Part shown: positions 34,944 through 43,160 of the stretch, one piece after another
How positions within the stretch are numbered: the first letter of the stretch is position 1
Layout of the letters: each line of letters begins with the position of its first letter
NCBI GenBank assembly: GCA_020831585.1
Contig: JAFIGE010000009.1
Coordinates: forward strand, 1 to 57,891
DNA length: 57,891 nt
Direction of reading: 5' to 3'
Source of the DNA: Opitutales bacterium
GTDB lineage: Bacteria > Verrucomicrobiota > Verrucomicrobiia > Opitutales > Oceanipulchritudinaceae
Translations under genes and position numbers: made by a program
Notes under the pieces: model-generated
Seen by the model: the letters and a program-made list of their open reading frames with translations, nothing else
Told to the model about the DNA's origin: nothing
The model's database searches: none

Positions 34944-36341
34944 TCAGTCCGGGCGCGGGCGGGGCATCTCGATTGAGTCGGGCGAGGTCGCTTCCATGGC
35001 AAGATGGCTTGGCAAGTTACCGAGGCGTTCGGTGTATTCCGCGAGGCGGTCTTTCAGGATACCTCTCTCAACGAGTTCGCTTTCGGGAATGGCTCCGAGA
35101 TCGTCCACGGTTTTCAAGTGCGTTCGGAGGGCTGCGCGGTGTTCCGCCAAATCTCTTTGGGCGTCCGCTGCCTCCGCGCAATTGTCGAGGCAGTCGGGAT
35201 CTTCGGATATGCGGAAAAACTCCTCTGTCGCGCGCTCACGGCGGAACCAGATGTCCGCCGAAGGTGTGAGTTCTCCCGCCGCCCAAGCCTCCCGCATGGC
35301 TTGCACGGCCGGGCTGCCTTCCTGGTAGCGATTCCGTCGGGCATACGGAATTTCCGGAAAATAGTTGCGCACGTAGAGCCAGTCTTTCGACCGCACTACA
35401 CGTTGGCAATCGTAGGCTTCGTCCATGCGATCCCGTCCGCCGAAGTGAAAGGGTCGGCTGGAAGCCGGACGGCCCTCTTCGATTCTCAGCGCCGCCCCCT
35501 CAAAGGTCTCCGGGACAGGAAGGCCGGTCCATCCGAGGAGGGTGGGGGCGATATCCACCCAGGAGACGAGGTCGTTGGTCACCGTGCCCGCATTCAACTG
35601 ATCCGGCCAGCGAATGATCAGCGGCAGGTGCAGCCCGGCTTCGTAGCACCAACGTTTTTCGCGGGGTAGCCCACGTCCGTGATCCGTGAGATAAACCACA
35701 ATGGTGTTGTCGGCCTGACCGGTCGCGTCGAGAGCGTCGAGGCATTCTTTCCAATAAGCATCCTGTTGGGACAGATTGTCGTAATAGCGCGCGATTTGCT
35801 GGCGGACTTCGGGCAGGTCCGGGAGATAAGGGGGCACGGGTACGCCCGCTGGATCGGTTTCCTCCGTCCTCACGGATTCCTGCCAGTCCGGGCGGGTTTC
35901 CGCATCCGTCCACATGCCGCTCTCATGCGTGCAGGCGATATTGCGGTAGGCGAAAAACGGGCGGTCTTTCGGTAGGCCGTTTATCCACCAGTTATCCCGA
36001 CTTGTGCACCAATCTCCCTCGGGATCAAAATTGAAGTCGAGTTTGGTGGGCCAGTGGACGGCATAGCCGGCGCGCGCGAGAATATGCGTGAACATCTCCG
36101 GTGCCCGGGTCAGCGTGGAGCGCATGGAGTGAATCCCGAGCGACCACGGATAGCGTCCGCTCACCAGGCTCCCGCGGCTTGGCGCACACACCGGGGAGTG
36201 GGAAAAGGCGTTCTCAAAGCGCACACCCTCCCGCGCCAAAGCATCGAGATGGGGCGTGCGCCCGCACGGATCTCCGTAACAACCGAGGTGTCGCCCAGTA
36301 TCTTCGCCGACGAGGAGCAGGATGTTGGGCGGACGTTCCAT
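34944..36341 (-). CDS. Type I sulfatase (formylglycine-dependent)
   Basis: A 465-residue alkaline-phosphatase-superfamily sulfatase. The signature CAPSRGSLVSGRYP at residues 52-65 contains Cys52, which a formylglycine-generating enzyme would oxidise. N-terminal PNILLLVGEDTG supplies metal ligands (usually DD, here ED), and YLTDHGRGLPREKRW supplies later ones. Most polysaccharide sulfatases of this phylum are exported, but no signal peptide is visible from ATG 36341 (MERPPNIL), so this may be cytosolic. CCGGAGAG just before the ATG is a good ribosome site. It starts 18 bases after the pfp stop. Confidence 0.9.
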   Translation of the reverse strand: MERPPNILLLVGEDTGRHLGCYGDPCGRTPHLDALAREGVRFENAFSHSPVCAPSRGSLVSGRYPWSLGIHSMRSTLTRAPEMFTHILARAGYAVHWPTKLDFNFDPEGDWCTSRDNWWINGLPKDRPFFAYRNIACTHESGMWTDAETRPDWQESVRTEETDPAGVPVPPYLPDLPEVRQQIARYYDNLSQQDAYWKECLDALDATGQADNTIVVYLTDHGRGLPREKRWCYEAGLHLPLIIRWPDQLNAGTVTNDLVSWVDIAPTLLGWTGLPVPETFEGAALRIEEGRPASSRPFHFGGRDRMDEAYDCQRVVRSKDWLYVRNYFPEIPYARRNRYQEGSPAVQAMREAWAAGELTPSADIWFRRERATEEFFRISEDPDCLDNCAEAADAQRDLAEHRAALRTHLKTVDDLGAIPESELVERGILKDRLAEYTERLGNLPSHLAMEATSPDSIEMPRPRPD

Positions 36342-36359
36342 CTCTCCGGGCAAACCCGA

Positions 36360-37625
36360 TCAATCGAAGGTGTGCGCCGGGAGGGCCTTGTCGACGCGAA
36401 CCTTGGAAAGACGAATAAAGGCCGGGACACCATTTTCCCGCGGCACTTCCACTTCACCCTGGATCAGAGGGAGGGCATATTTGGTGAACTGGTAGTTCAG
36501 CGAAACGCCATCTTCGTTGATCCAGTTGCGGGGAAGTTGCTTCACACCGTTGGCCACTTCACTCAGATCGGCCAAACCGGTCTCGCACGTGTAGTTGTCG
36601 GTGTCGCCCCGGAGCAGGGTGATCATCTTGTCAGTGATGCCTCCGATGGCCGCTTTCACAGCGGCTTGGCCGGCCATAAAGGCTTCATTCATATCGGTCT
36701 CGGAGGCCCCGGTGGCGGCGGCCCGCTGGGTGTGGCCAAGACGCGCTGAACGGGTCTTGATGCCGTTGGCGTGTTGGTCGATGAGGCTCTTGAGGTAGTC
36801 GCCCGCGCCGCCGAGCTGGCTGTGACCGAAACTGTCGTTTGAGCGCGAGGAAGTGGCGATGTAGTTACCGTCTTCATCCACAAGCCCTTCACCGACAACG
36901 ATGAAGCAAAAGGGCTCCTTTTTGAGCACGCCCGCCACATCATCGAGAAACTTGTTTGGCTCAAAGGGCACCTCGGGAAGATAGATGAGGTGCGGGGGAT
37001 CGTTGGGATGATCGCGGCGCTTGGCGAGGGTGGCTCCGGCGGCAATCCAACCGGCGTTGCGGCCCATCACTTCAAGGATATGCACGGTGTCGTGCTGGCC
37101 CATGGCGAGCGCATCGAGGGACAGTTCCCGCACGGTGGTCGCGATGTGCTTGATCACCGAGCCGTAACCGGGGGAGTGGTCGGTCACCACAAGATCATTG
37201 TCGACCGTTTTCGGTATACCGATGACCCGCATTTCCCAACCCGCGCGGGCGGCGAATTTGGAGATTTGATCAGCCGTATCCTGGCTGTCGTTACCACCGA
37301 TATAAAAGAAGTAGCGGATATTGTGGGCCTGGAAAACTTGGAGCACGCGTTGGAAATCGGCCTCCCGGCGAAGCTTGAAGCGGCAGGTGCCGAGGGCGCT
37401 CGCAGGGGTGTAACGGAGGCCGCGAATGGTCTTTTGCGGCTCAGCTGCCAAGTCCACAAGTTCTTCGCGGAGAATACCTTCGATACCGTTCAAGCCTCCA
37501 TAGATCTCTTCGATGCACTCGTGATTGAGAGCTTCGGTGATAACGCCGGCCAAGCTGGCGTTAATGACGGAAGTGGGGCCGCCGCTTTGTGCGACGAGGA
37601 CGTTACCGGTTAGTTCTTCAGACAT
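36360..37625 (-). CDS. pfp: 6-phosphofructokinase, PPi-dependent type by sequence
   Basis: A 421-residue PFK-A superfamily enzyme converting fructose 6-phosphate to fructose 1,6-bisphosphate. Two positions set the phosphoryl donor. GGNDSQDTAD has Asp where ATP-dependent enzymes have Gly, and PKTVDNDL has Lys where they have Gly (PGTIDND). Both indicate pyrophosphate use, which is also reversible. GRNAGW and the downstream LGGxxxRG-like LGHTQRAAATGASETD are present. It is preceded by pyk (256 bases away) and followed closely by the sulfatase gene on the same strand. Biochemistry is inferred from residues only. Confidence 0.9.
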   Translation of the reverse strand: MSEELTGNVLVAQSGGPTSVINASLAGVITEALNHECIEEIYGGLNGIEGILREELVDLAAEPQKTIRGLRYTPASALGTCRFKLRREADFQRVLQVFQAHNIRYFFYIGGNDSQDTADQISKFAARAGWEMRVIGIPKTVDNDLVVTDHSPGYGSVIKHIATTVRELSLDALAMGQHDTVHILEVMGRNAGWIAAGATLAKRRDHPNDPPHLIYLPEVPFEPNKFLDDVAGVLKKEPFCFIVVGEGLVDEDGNYIATSSRSNDSFGHSQLGGAGDYLKSLIDQHANGIKTRSARLGHTQRAAATGASETDMNEAFMAGQAAVKAAIGGITDKMITLLRGDTDNYTCETGLADLSEVANGVKQLPRNWINEDGVSLNYQFTKYALPLIQGEVEVPRENGVPAFIRLSKVRVDKALPAHTFD

Positions 37626-37833
37626 GGGAAATTGCTTCTAGATAAAGAGGGGAAATTTGGTCCTTTCCCTAGGCAAGGCAAATTCTTTCTCCCGCATTCG
37701 GTCGTGGAGCCGGGGGAGCGGCGCTTTGGCTTTGAGCCGGGGAAGGGGGGGGCTTTGCCTGATGAGGGCGCGCCGTGAAAGATTGGGTGCACAAACAGAC
37801 CCGACGTGAGCCGCATCGCCGGGAGCGAACCAA

Positions 37834-37883
37834 AACAGGGCCATTCCTCAATCGGCCAGCCCGGTATTGCGAAGTGCCCTGTT
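37834..37883 (-). terminator. Possible weak terminator after pyk
   Basis: An 8-bp stem AACAGGGC/GCCCTGTT spans the pyk stop codon region on the minus strand and is followed by TTGG. The loop is long (34 bases) and contains a GGCTGGCC palindrome. The T-tract is short, so termination may be partial, allowing pyk and pfp to share transcripts. Confidence 0.35.
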
Positions 37884-39312
37884 ACTCAACCGTCCGCACC
37901 TGAAGGGTTTCGATAATCCGTTTGCCCGCCAAGGCATTGCTCAGAATGACGAGGCTCTTACCGGCCGAGGTCCATCCACTGCGCTTGATGTGATCGATGG
38001 CATTGATGATTGTCACCTCGGGGTCATCTTCAAAATCCATCAGGAAAGGCTCAACTCCGCGCATGATGAGCATCTGCCGAAGAATTCGGGGCACATCGGT
38101 AAAGGCGAAAATGGGGCTATTGCGCGGACGCAGGGCGCTCACGGTCTGCGCGCCGTAACCGCTGCGGGTGAAGATCACAAGACCCGCGCCGTCAATTTCG
38201 TCGCAGAGCATCACCGCCGAGCGGAGCATGAGCGCCTTGGCGGTCTTGAGCTTGAGGTCGGTATTATAGGGTTGGGTTTGCTGTGCCTCCATCGTGAGGG
38301 CGATGCGGTTGAGCACTTCCACGCATTCGAGGGGATACTGCCCAACCGTGGTTTCACCGGAGAGCATAACGCAGTCGGCCTGTTCACTCACGGCATTGGC
38401 CACGTCGGTGATCTCCGCGCGGGTGGGCATGGGCTGGGTGATCATCGATTCCAGCATGTGCGTGGCCACGATCACAGGTTTCCCCATCGAAAGGCAGCTC
38501 TTCACCGCACGCCGCTGCACGACCGGCAGGGTTTCATAGGGGATCTCGATACCGAGGTCGCCCCGCGCCACCATGAGACCGTCGCTCGCCTTGATGATGT
38601 CGTTTAGGTTGGCGATGGCGGTTTGGTCCTCGATCTTGGCAATGATGCCGGCCTTGGAGCCGTTGTCGGAGACGAAGCGGCGCATGATGTCGATGTCGCC
38701 GGGCTCCCGCACGAAACTGAGGGCGTAAAAGTCGACGCCCTTTTCGATTCCCACAAGAATATCCTCCTTGTCCTTCATCGTCAGGCAGGGGAGGTTTACC
38801 TTCGTGCCCGGGAGGTTGATGTGGCGCCGGTTGCCCATGGGGCCGGGTATCCGGACCTCACAGCGGATACGCTCGGGGCGGACGTCGAGCACGCGCATCC
38901 GGATGAGGCCGCTGTCCACCAGAACCGTGTCGCCCACCTTCAGGTCTTTGGCCAGCCCCGGATAGTTGACAGAGACCCCCCGCACGCTTTCTTCCCTGAG
39001 CTCTTCCACGCGGTCGGGGTCCGGGAAGAAATCGAAGGGTTCACCGCGTTCGAGTTGAAGGGTCTCGCCGATTACACCTGTGCGGATTTCAGGGCCTTTC
39101 ACGTCCATCATGATGGCGATTTGCCGCCCGGTTTCCCGGCAGACTTTGTGGATGCGGTCAATTATCTCGCGCGTCCAGGCGTGGTTGGCGTGCGCCATGT
39201 TCAGGCGGCAGATATCAACCTGGCGCTCAATGAGCGCAGCGATGACTTCCTCGTCCTCGGTCGCTGGACCAATGGTGAAGATAATTTTTGTTTGTCGGTG
39301 GACTTTAGACAT
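37882..39312 (-). CDS. pyk: Pyruvate kinase, atypical cation-site residues
   Basis: Transfers phosphate from PEP to ADP at the end of glycolysis. The 476-residue enzyme keeps TIGPATED, DVKGPEIRTG, AKIEDQ with the catalytic lysine, MVARGDLG, and ATHMLESM with MLSGETTVG. Two usual residues differ. The RxNxSH motif reads RLNMAH (Ala40 for the K+-ligand Ser), and the D-T-K-G motif reads D-V-K-G (Val71 for Thr). Glu75, normally linked to potassium dependence, is retained. Start is ATG 39312. The allosteric C-terminal domain is present. Confidence 0.93.
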   Translation of the reverse strand: MSKVHRQTKIIFTIGPATEDEEVIAALIERQVDICRLNMAHANHAWTREIIDRIHKVCRETGRQIAIMMDVKGPEIRTGVIGETLQLERGEPFDFFPDPDRVEELREESVRGVSVNYPGLAKDLKVGDTVLVDSGLIRMRVLDVRPERIRCEVRIPGPMGNRRHINLPGTKVNLPCLTMKDKEDILVGIEKGVDFYALSFVREPGDIDIMRRFVSDNGSKAGIIAKIEDQTAIANLNDIIKASDGLMVARGDLGIEIPYETLPVVQRRAVKSCLSMGKPVIVATHMLESMITQPMPTRAEITDVANAVSEQADCVMLSGETTVGQYPLECVEVLNRIALTMEAQQTQPYNTDLKLKTAKALMLRSAVMLCDEIDGAGLVIFTRSGYGAQTVSALRPRNSPIFAFTDVPRILRQMLIMRGVEPFLMDFEDDPEVTIINAIDHIKRSGWTSAGKSLVILSNALAGKRIIETLQVRTVE

Positions 39313-39382
39313 AGGTCAAAGGGGGCAGTGCGTTTTCTCGAAACAGCTCGCTTTGCCACAGCAGGAAGTGAGCCCCTTCCGC

Positions 39383-40189
39383 TCAGGACCAATCGAGCAG
39401 GTTGAGGGGCGTGTGCGGGCCGCCCTCCGGATCAATGATCTCCACGGCATAGCCCCGTCCGCTGTGATCGGAGAAGGTCGTACGCACGCTCTCCAGGCTG
39501 TTGCAGTCGCGGCTCAAGTGCGCGAGGAAGACGCGGCGCAGGTGGGGAGCCTGCAAGGCATGAAGGAATTGGTTCGCGGCAGAGTTGGAGAGATGGCCGT
39601 GGCGTCCGCGTATCCGCTGCTTCACGCTGAACGGGCGCTTTGTGTCCATATCCAGGAGGGCCTCATCGTGATTCGCTTCCAGCACGAGAACATGCACATC
39701 CGCGAGATGGGCGGCCAGTCCCGGCGGCACGTAGCCAAGGTCGGTCAGCCAGGCCACACTCCGGAAGGGATCAAAGAGATCCTGCCCGCCGCTGCGGAAA
39801 ATGAAGCCTACGGGATCGTAGGCATCGTGGGGGAGGGGAACCGTTTGCACTTCGTAGCCGCCGAAACGAAAGCGTTGACCGCTCTCGAATAGCCGCCAGC
39901 GCACTTTGCGGCTAAGTCCACGTTGGACGGCCTCGGCTGTGCCGGCATTGGCGAAAAATTCCAGATGCGGGAGCCGGGCCAATCCGCGCACGCCTGCAAT
40001 ATGGTCGGAGTGGTCATGTGTGAGAAACACCGCATTCAGCTCCTCCAGCGCGAGTCCCGCTTCAGCAAGAAGGCCCTCGATCCGTCGCCCCGAGAAGCCC
40101 GCATCAATGAGGCAGTTGCCGCCCTCACCGCGCAAAAGGGCACAATTGCCCGAACTGCTGCTCCCGAGGATTTGAAACGCCATCGCCAT
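39383..40189 (-). CDS. Metallo-beta-lactamase-fold hydrolase (YycJ/WalJ-like)
   Basis: A 268-residue metallohydrolase. It begins MAMAFQILGSSSSGNC and contains FLTHDHSDHIAGV (HxHxDH), PLPHDAYDPVGF, WLTDLGYV, EANHD and HLSNSAANQFL, all typical of the YycJ group of putative exonucleases. The DNA substrate is inferred from family members. It is transcribed divergently from rhaM across 50 bases and may share a transcript with pyk, 70 bases downstream. Confidence 0.85.
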   Translation of the reverse strand: MAMAFQILGSSSSGNCALLRGEGGNCLIDAGFSGRRIEGLLAEAGLALEELNAVFLTHDHSDHIAGVRGLARLPHLEFFANAGTAEAVQRGLSRKVRWRLFESGQRFRFGGYEVQTVPLPHDAYDPVGFIFRSGGQDLFDPFRSVAWLTDLGYVPPGLAAHLADVHVLVLEANHDEALLDMDTKRPFSVKQRIRGRHGHLSNSAANQFLHALQAPHLRRVFLAHLSRDCNSLESVRTTFSDHSGRGYAVEIIDPEGGPHTPLNLLDWS

Positions 40190-40239
40190 GAAGAAAAGAA
40201 CGTTGAAACCTGCCGCCCCCTTGGCAATCTCTTAACCCC

Positions 40240-40578
40240 ATGAAACGTTACGGAAGTGTGATTGGTCTGCGCGAAGACAAGGTTGATGCCTACAAACGCC
40301 TCCACGCGGCTGTTTGGCCCGATGTCCTGGCGCAAATCAAGCGGTCAAATATCCGCAACTACTCCATCTTCCTCCGTCGCCTGCCCGACGGTCAGCTGTA
40401 TCTCTTCAGCTACTTTGAGTATATCGGCACCGACTTCGCCGCCGATATGGCCGCCATGGCCGCCGACCCCCGAACGCAGGAGTGGTGGGCCGTCTGCGAA
40501 CCGTGCCAGCAACCCCTCCCAGACCGCCCCGACGGCACCTGGTGGGCCGACATGGAAGAAGTCTTCCACGCCGATTAA
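40240..40578 (+). CDS. rhaM: L-rhamnose mutarotase
   Basis: A 112-residue dimeric alpha/beta-barrel protein that interconverts alpha and beta anomers of L-rhamnose before catabolism. MKRYGSVIGLREDKVDAYKR, HAAVWPDVL, NYSIFLR and EEVFHAD match the family start, active-site histidine and ending. No other rhamnose genes (rhaA, rhaB, rhaD) are nearby, so it is an orphan here. The stop overlaps the end of the decayed RAYT on the opposite strand. Confidence 0.9.
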   Translation: MKRYGSVIGLREDKVDAYKRLHAAVWPDVLAQIKRSNIRNYSIFLRRLPDGQLYLFSYFEYIGTDFAADMAAMAADPRTQEWWAVCEPCQQPLPDRPDGTWWADMEEVFHAD

Positions 40579-41465
40579 TCAACATGACGCTCCCCGCCGG
40601 GGCTATGCCGGTGCAGACAGGGAAGCGAGAGGGGGGTGATTGGAAATTTCTCGATAGGTGCCATCATCGAAGGTGGCGTCGCGGGGGTGATGATTTTTGT
40701 TTTCGACGTTCCAGAGCAGGCGCGCGCCTTCGTGAGCAACGCATGAAGCGTCCCGTCCGCGGCACCGGTCATGAAGATTCTTTTGCCGCGGGTGCTTTGG
40801 GTACCTTCGCTTAAGGAGGTTTTCTTTGGTAGGCTTTCGCGGGCGACTTCAAGGATGCGCCGGATACAGGGAAAGCCCATCGGCAATCGGCAGCGGGTCC
40901 GGCGCTCCGAGGTAGTGGCGCTTATCGAGCAACGCCCGGTCGCGCTCGTGCCATTCTCGCGTCCAAGACGGCTTGCCCTCGACTCGCGCGCTCCCCGCCG
41001 CGCCGCCGAGCCACCCGCGCAGGCTTCCCCAAAACCGCTGAAAGCATAATCGGGCGCATCCTTCACCAGCCCTGCCCGAACTGGGTTCAAGTCGATATAC
41101 GCCGCCATCCTTTGCGCCTCCGTATCCGCCTCCACCACCACACTGCGGAAACGCTCCGCCCAGAATTTGCCCACCGTTCCACGCTCCCGGTTGTACCACA
41201 GGGTAAAGCGCGTCACCAGCTCCGCGTCGTCAAAGCTCTCGGCCTCCTTCGGATCCAGCCGCACGAAGATGTGAAAGTGATTAGCCAAGAAGCAATACGT
41301 CAGCACCTCCATCCCCGCGAACGCTGCCTGCGAACGCATGATATGGCGCATCGCCATCGCCTCCTCATCCATCAGTCGTCTTTTCTGCACCACCCTCGAA
41401 ATAAGGTGGTGGCACGCTAATTGTGGATGCCGTAATCGCCGACGATATCTCCTGTCTATGGCCAT
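40575..41465 (-). pseudogene. Internally deleted RAYT (probable pseudogene)
   Basis: From ATG 41465 the product reads CHHLISRVVQKRRLMDEEAM, then NHFHIFVRLDP (HUH) and AAYIDLNPVRAG, but lacks about 65 residues found in the intact RAYT at 8905. In that copy ELVSRF and ELKTRFTFWYN are far apart; here DAELVTRF runs straight into TLWYNRERGTVG. Recombination between the two TRF-like segments would explain the loss. After the tyrosine helix the frame becomes low-quality Arg/Ser/Thr-rich sequence to 40575, suggesting a frameshift. Confidence 0.75.
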
Positions 41466-41503
41466 CGCGCCATTCAAAAGGCACTCTCCGCTCCAGGGTG
41501 TCA

Positions 41504-41522
41504 ATAAAAATATTCAGAATAT
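41504..41522 (-). repeat. AT-rich RAYT upstream motif, copy 3
   Basis: On the minus strand ATATTCTGAATATTTTTAT lies 38 bases before the start of the internally deleted RAYT. It is nearly identical to the motif at 48807-48825 and to that at 8849-8867, and at the same distance from the gene as in the intact copy. Confidence 0.6.
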
Positions 41523-41587
41523 CAAACTGGATTCGTTTTCGAAAAAACCGCTTGACGTCCGAGGTCGTTCTGCACGTTTTCATTTTC

Positions 41588-41689
41588 ATGTTCATCTCCG
41601 GCGAGAATGCGAAGTTTGCGGTCTGCGGTAACAAGGTTGCCGTCGTCGTCTCCGTATTTGTATTCGTCTGCTTGCCGCAGGGGGACTGA
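41588..41689 (+). CDS. Candidate small hydrophobic peptide (33 residues)
   Basis: ATG 41588 encodes MFISGENAKFAVC and ends with a hydrophobic stretch VAVVVSVFVFVCL before PQGD and a stop at 41687-41689. A strong terminator begins 28 bases later. The peptide could be a membrane-inserted microprotein, but no ribosome site or clear promoter is seen, and the transcript might instead be a small RNA. The region 41466-41789 contains only this, the motif at 41504 and the terminator. Confidence 0.35.
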   Translation: MFISGENAKFAVCGNKVAVVVSVFVFVCLPQGD

Positions 41690-41716
41690 CACGCGCACAC
41701 ACGCTTTTCTCTTTTC

Positions 41717-41746
41717 CCCCTCGGCCTGGTCCGGAGGGGTTTTTTT
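41717..41746 (+). terminator. Rho-independent terminator
   Basis: CCCCTC (41717-41722) pairs with GAGGGG (41734-41739) around GGCCTGGTCCG, in which GG/CC can pair further, and seven T follow at once (41740-41746). It ends a plus-strand transcript; the nearest ORF upstream is the 33-codon one at 41588. Confidence 0.85.
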
Positions 41747-41789
41747 GTGCCTCTGGTCAAGCTCAGGGGATCAACCCAGATCACCTGCC

Positions 41790-41993
41790 ATGCACACCAC
41801 ACCACCCAATAGACTGTTCTCCGCCCGACGCGAAAGTGACGGCGGTTGGCCGATGCAGCTTTCACGGACGCATCCGGACCTTTTCGACGACGTGAGCGGC
41901 CATGACTTCTTGGTCGTCAATCCGCGCCCTGATCTCATCGAGCGGGAGCATCTCTTCCACGACCGCCGAAGATTCGGGATTGATTATCCTTGA
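41790..41993 (+). CDS. Hypothetical small protein (67 residues)
   Basis: Starts MHTTPPNRLFSARRESDGGW and ends RRRFGIDYP. Codon choice is rich in G/C at third positions, like its neighbours, and the composition (acidic/aromatic FDDVSGHDF) looks like a folded small protein rather than noise. No family is recognised. It lies between the 41717 terminator and the convergent hydrolase gene, 22 bases from its end. Confidence 0.45.
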   Translation: MHTTPPNRLFSARRESDGGWPMQLSRTHPDLFDDVSGHDFLVVNPRPDLIEREHLFHDRRRFGIDYP

Positions 41994-42015
41994 TGCCCAG
42001 CACCGCCATCGATCC

Positions 42016-43059
42016 TCACAAACCCGCGAAGGGGAAGGGGGCGGTTTCGCGAAAATGCCCGGCGGCGTTGCCGGAGTAGACTTCATGGTTTTCCAATGAA
42101 AGTCTTTTGGAGGGCTGTCCTTCCGCGAAGTCGACGTCTTTTAAGTTCACCCAAAACGTGTTCGGGGTGAGTGTTAACTCGAAATAGTAGGTGAGGTTTT
42201 TTTGGTCGGAAACGGAGCGCCATCGCGTCGACGAAATATTGGGCTCTTCTTCCGAGGAAATGCCGAAGGGAACGGAGGCATTGCGAATCACACTGAGAAC
42301 GCTGGCGGCTGCGGTCCTGGGGTCACTCGTGCGGGGGATCGCTTCGATGTAAAAGGAGGCCCGCACGAAGCGATCAGCCGCACGATTTGTTCCGGGCAAC
42401 ATAACGAGGCCCCCAATTTGCCGCCAGTAGGCGTTGAGGGCGAGTTGTTCTTCGAAGATGGGCGAGTTGGTCATCACAGTGTGGGATTTGCAGTGATGGA
42501 TGACGAGTTTTCCGTCGATATACTCAAAGATGGCGTTATCACCGTGGGCATCTGAGATGGACAGATGGAGTGTGGCGAAGCGTCCTGTGCCGGGGATGTC
42601 CGAAGAGACGACGACGAATGTTTCTTCACGAAGGGCTTCAACGGCATCGGAAACAGTCGCAAAATTATCGAGCACATACTGCACCCACGCCGCCACGGAC
42701 AAACCTTGCGTATCCGGCCCAAACTCCGGATAGTCGGCTTCAGCGAGCCACAGCAGGTTGGCGACGAGACCTTTTTCGTTCATGCCGTCGGCGCTGGCGA
42801 TGTCAAAGGCGGTGGCGACCACGCTTCCATAGCGGGATGTCCAGGTGACGGAGTTCGGGCCCACCGCACCGTGACGCTCCATTCCGCGGGGGAAGAGCCA
42901 CAGGTTCGCGGGGATTTCGTCTTTCCAATCCATGGATCGACCGGTGATGATTAGGCCGTCCGGGCCCTGATACACCGCGCGGGTGCAGGCCATGGCAGAG
43001 GCCGTGAGGATGAGAAGTGTGGCGCTGAAAGTTGCCAGGGAAAACAAATTCTTGGGCAT
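42016..43059 (-). CDS. Linear amide C-N hydrolase, choloylglycine hydrolase family, secreted
   Basis: An Ntn-hydrolase of 347 residues. A signal peptide ends in SAMA and is followed directly by Cys25 (CTRAVY), which would become the N-terminal nucleophile after cleavage. GRSMDW (Arg and Asp), NEKGL, VMTNSPIFEEQL and the late RFVRASFY carry the other active-site residues of penicillin V acylases and bile salt hydrolases. The natural substrate is probably an N-acyl amide such as a quorum-sensing lactone or lipid amide rather than bile salts. ATG 43059 is chosen because it starts the signal peptide. Confidence 0.88.
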   Translation of the reverse strand: MPKNLFSLATFSATLLILTASAMACTRAVYQGPDGLIITGRSMDWKDEIPANLWLFPRGMERHGAVGPNSVTWTSRYGSVVATAFDIASADGMNEKGLVANLLWLAEADYPEFGPDTQGLSVAAWVQYVLDNFATVSDAVEALREETFVVVSSDIPGTGRFATLHLSISDAHGDNAIFEYIDGKLVIHHCKSHTVMTNSPIFEEQLALNAYWRQIGGLVMLPGTNRAADRFVRASFYIEAIPRTSDPRTAAASVLSVIRNASVPFGISSEEEPNISSTRWRSVSDQKNLTYYFELTLTPNTFWVNLKDVDFAEGQPSKRLSLENHEVYSGNAAGHFRETAPFPFAGL

Positions 43060-43160
43060 AAGGGAAATGATAAGGATTAATTTTGTCTTGGGTTGGTTGG
43101 GTGGACCCTGCGCTGCGTGGAGAGGGTGGAAAGAATTTCTGCTCCAAGTCGATGCTTTAC

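Noticed and set aside
41607-41993. A single 128-codon ORF spanning the 41717 terminator
   Set aside because: A strong terminator lies inside it. Only the part after 41790 has a composition like a real protein.
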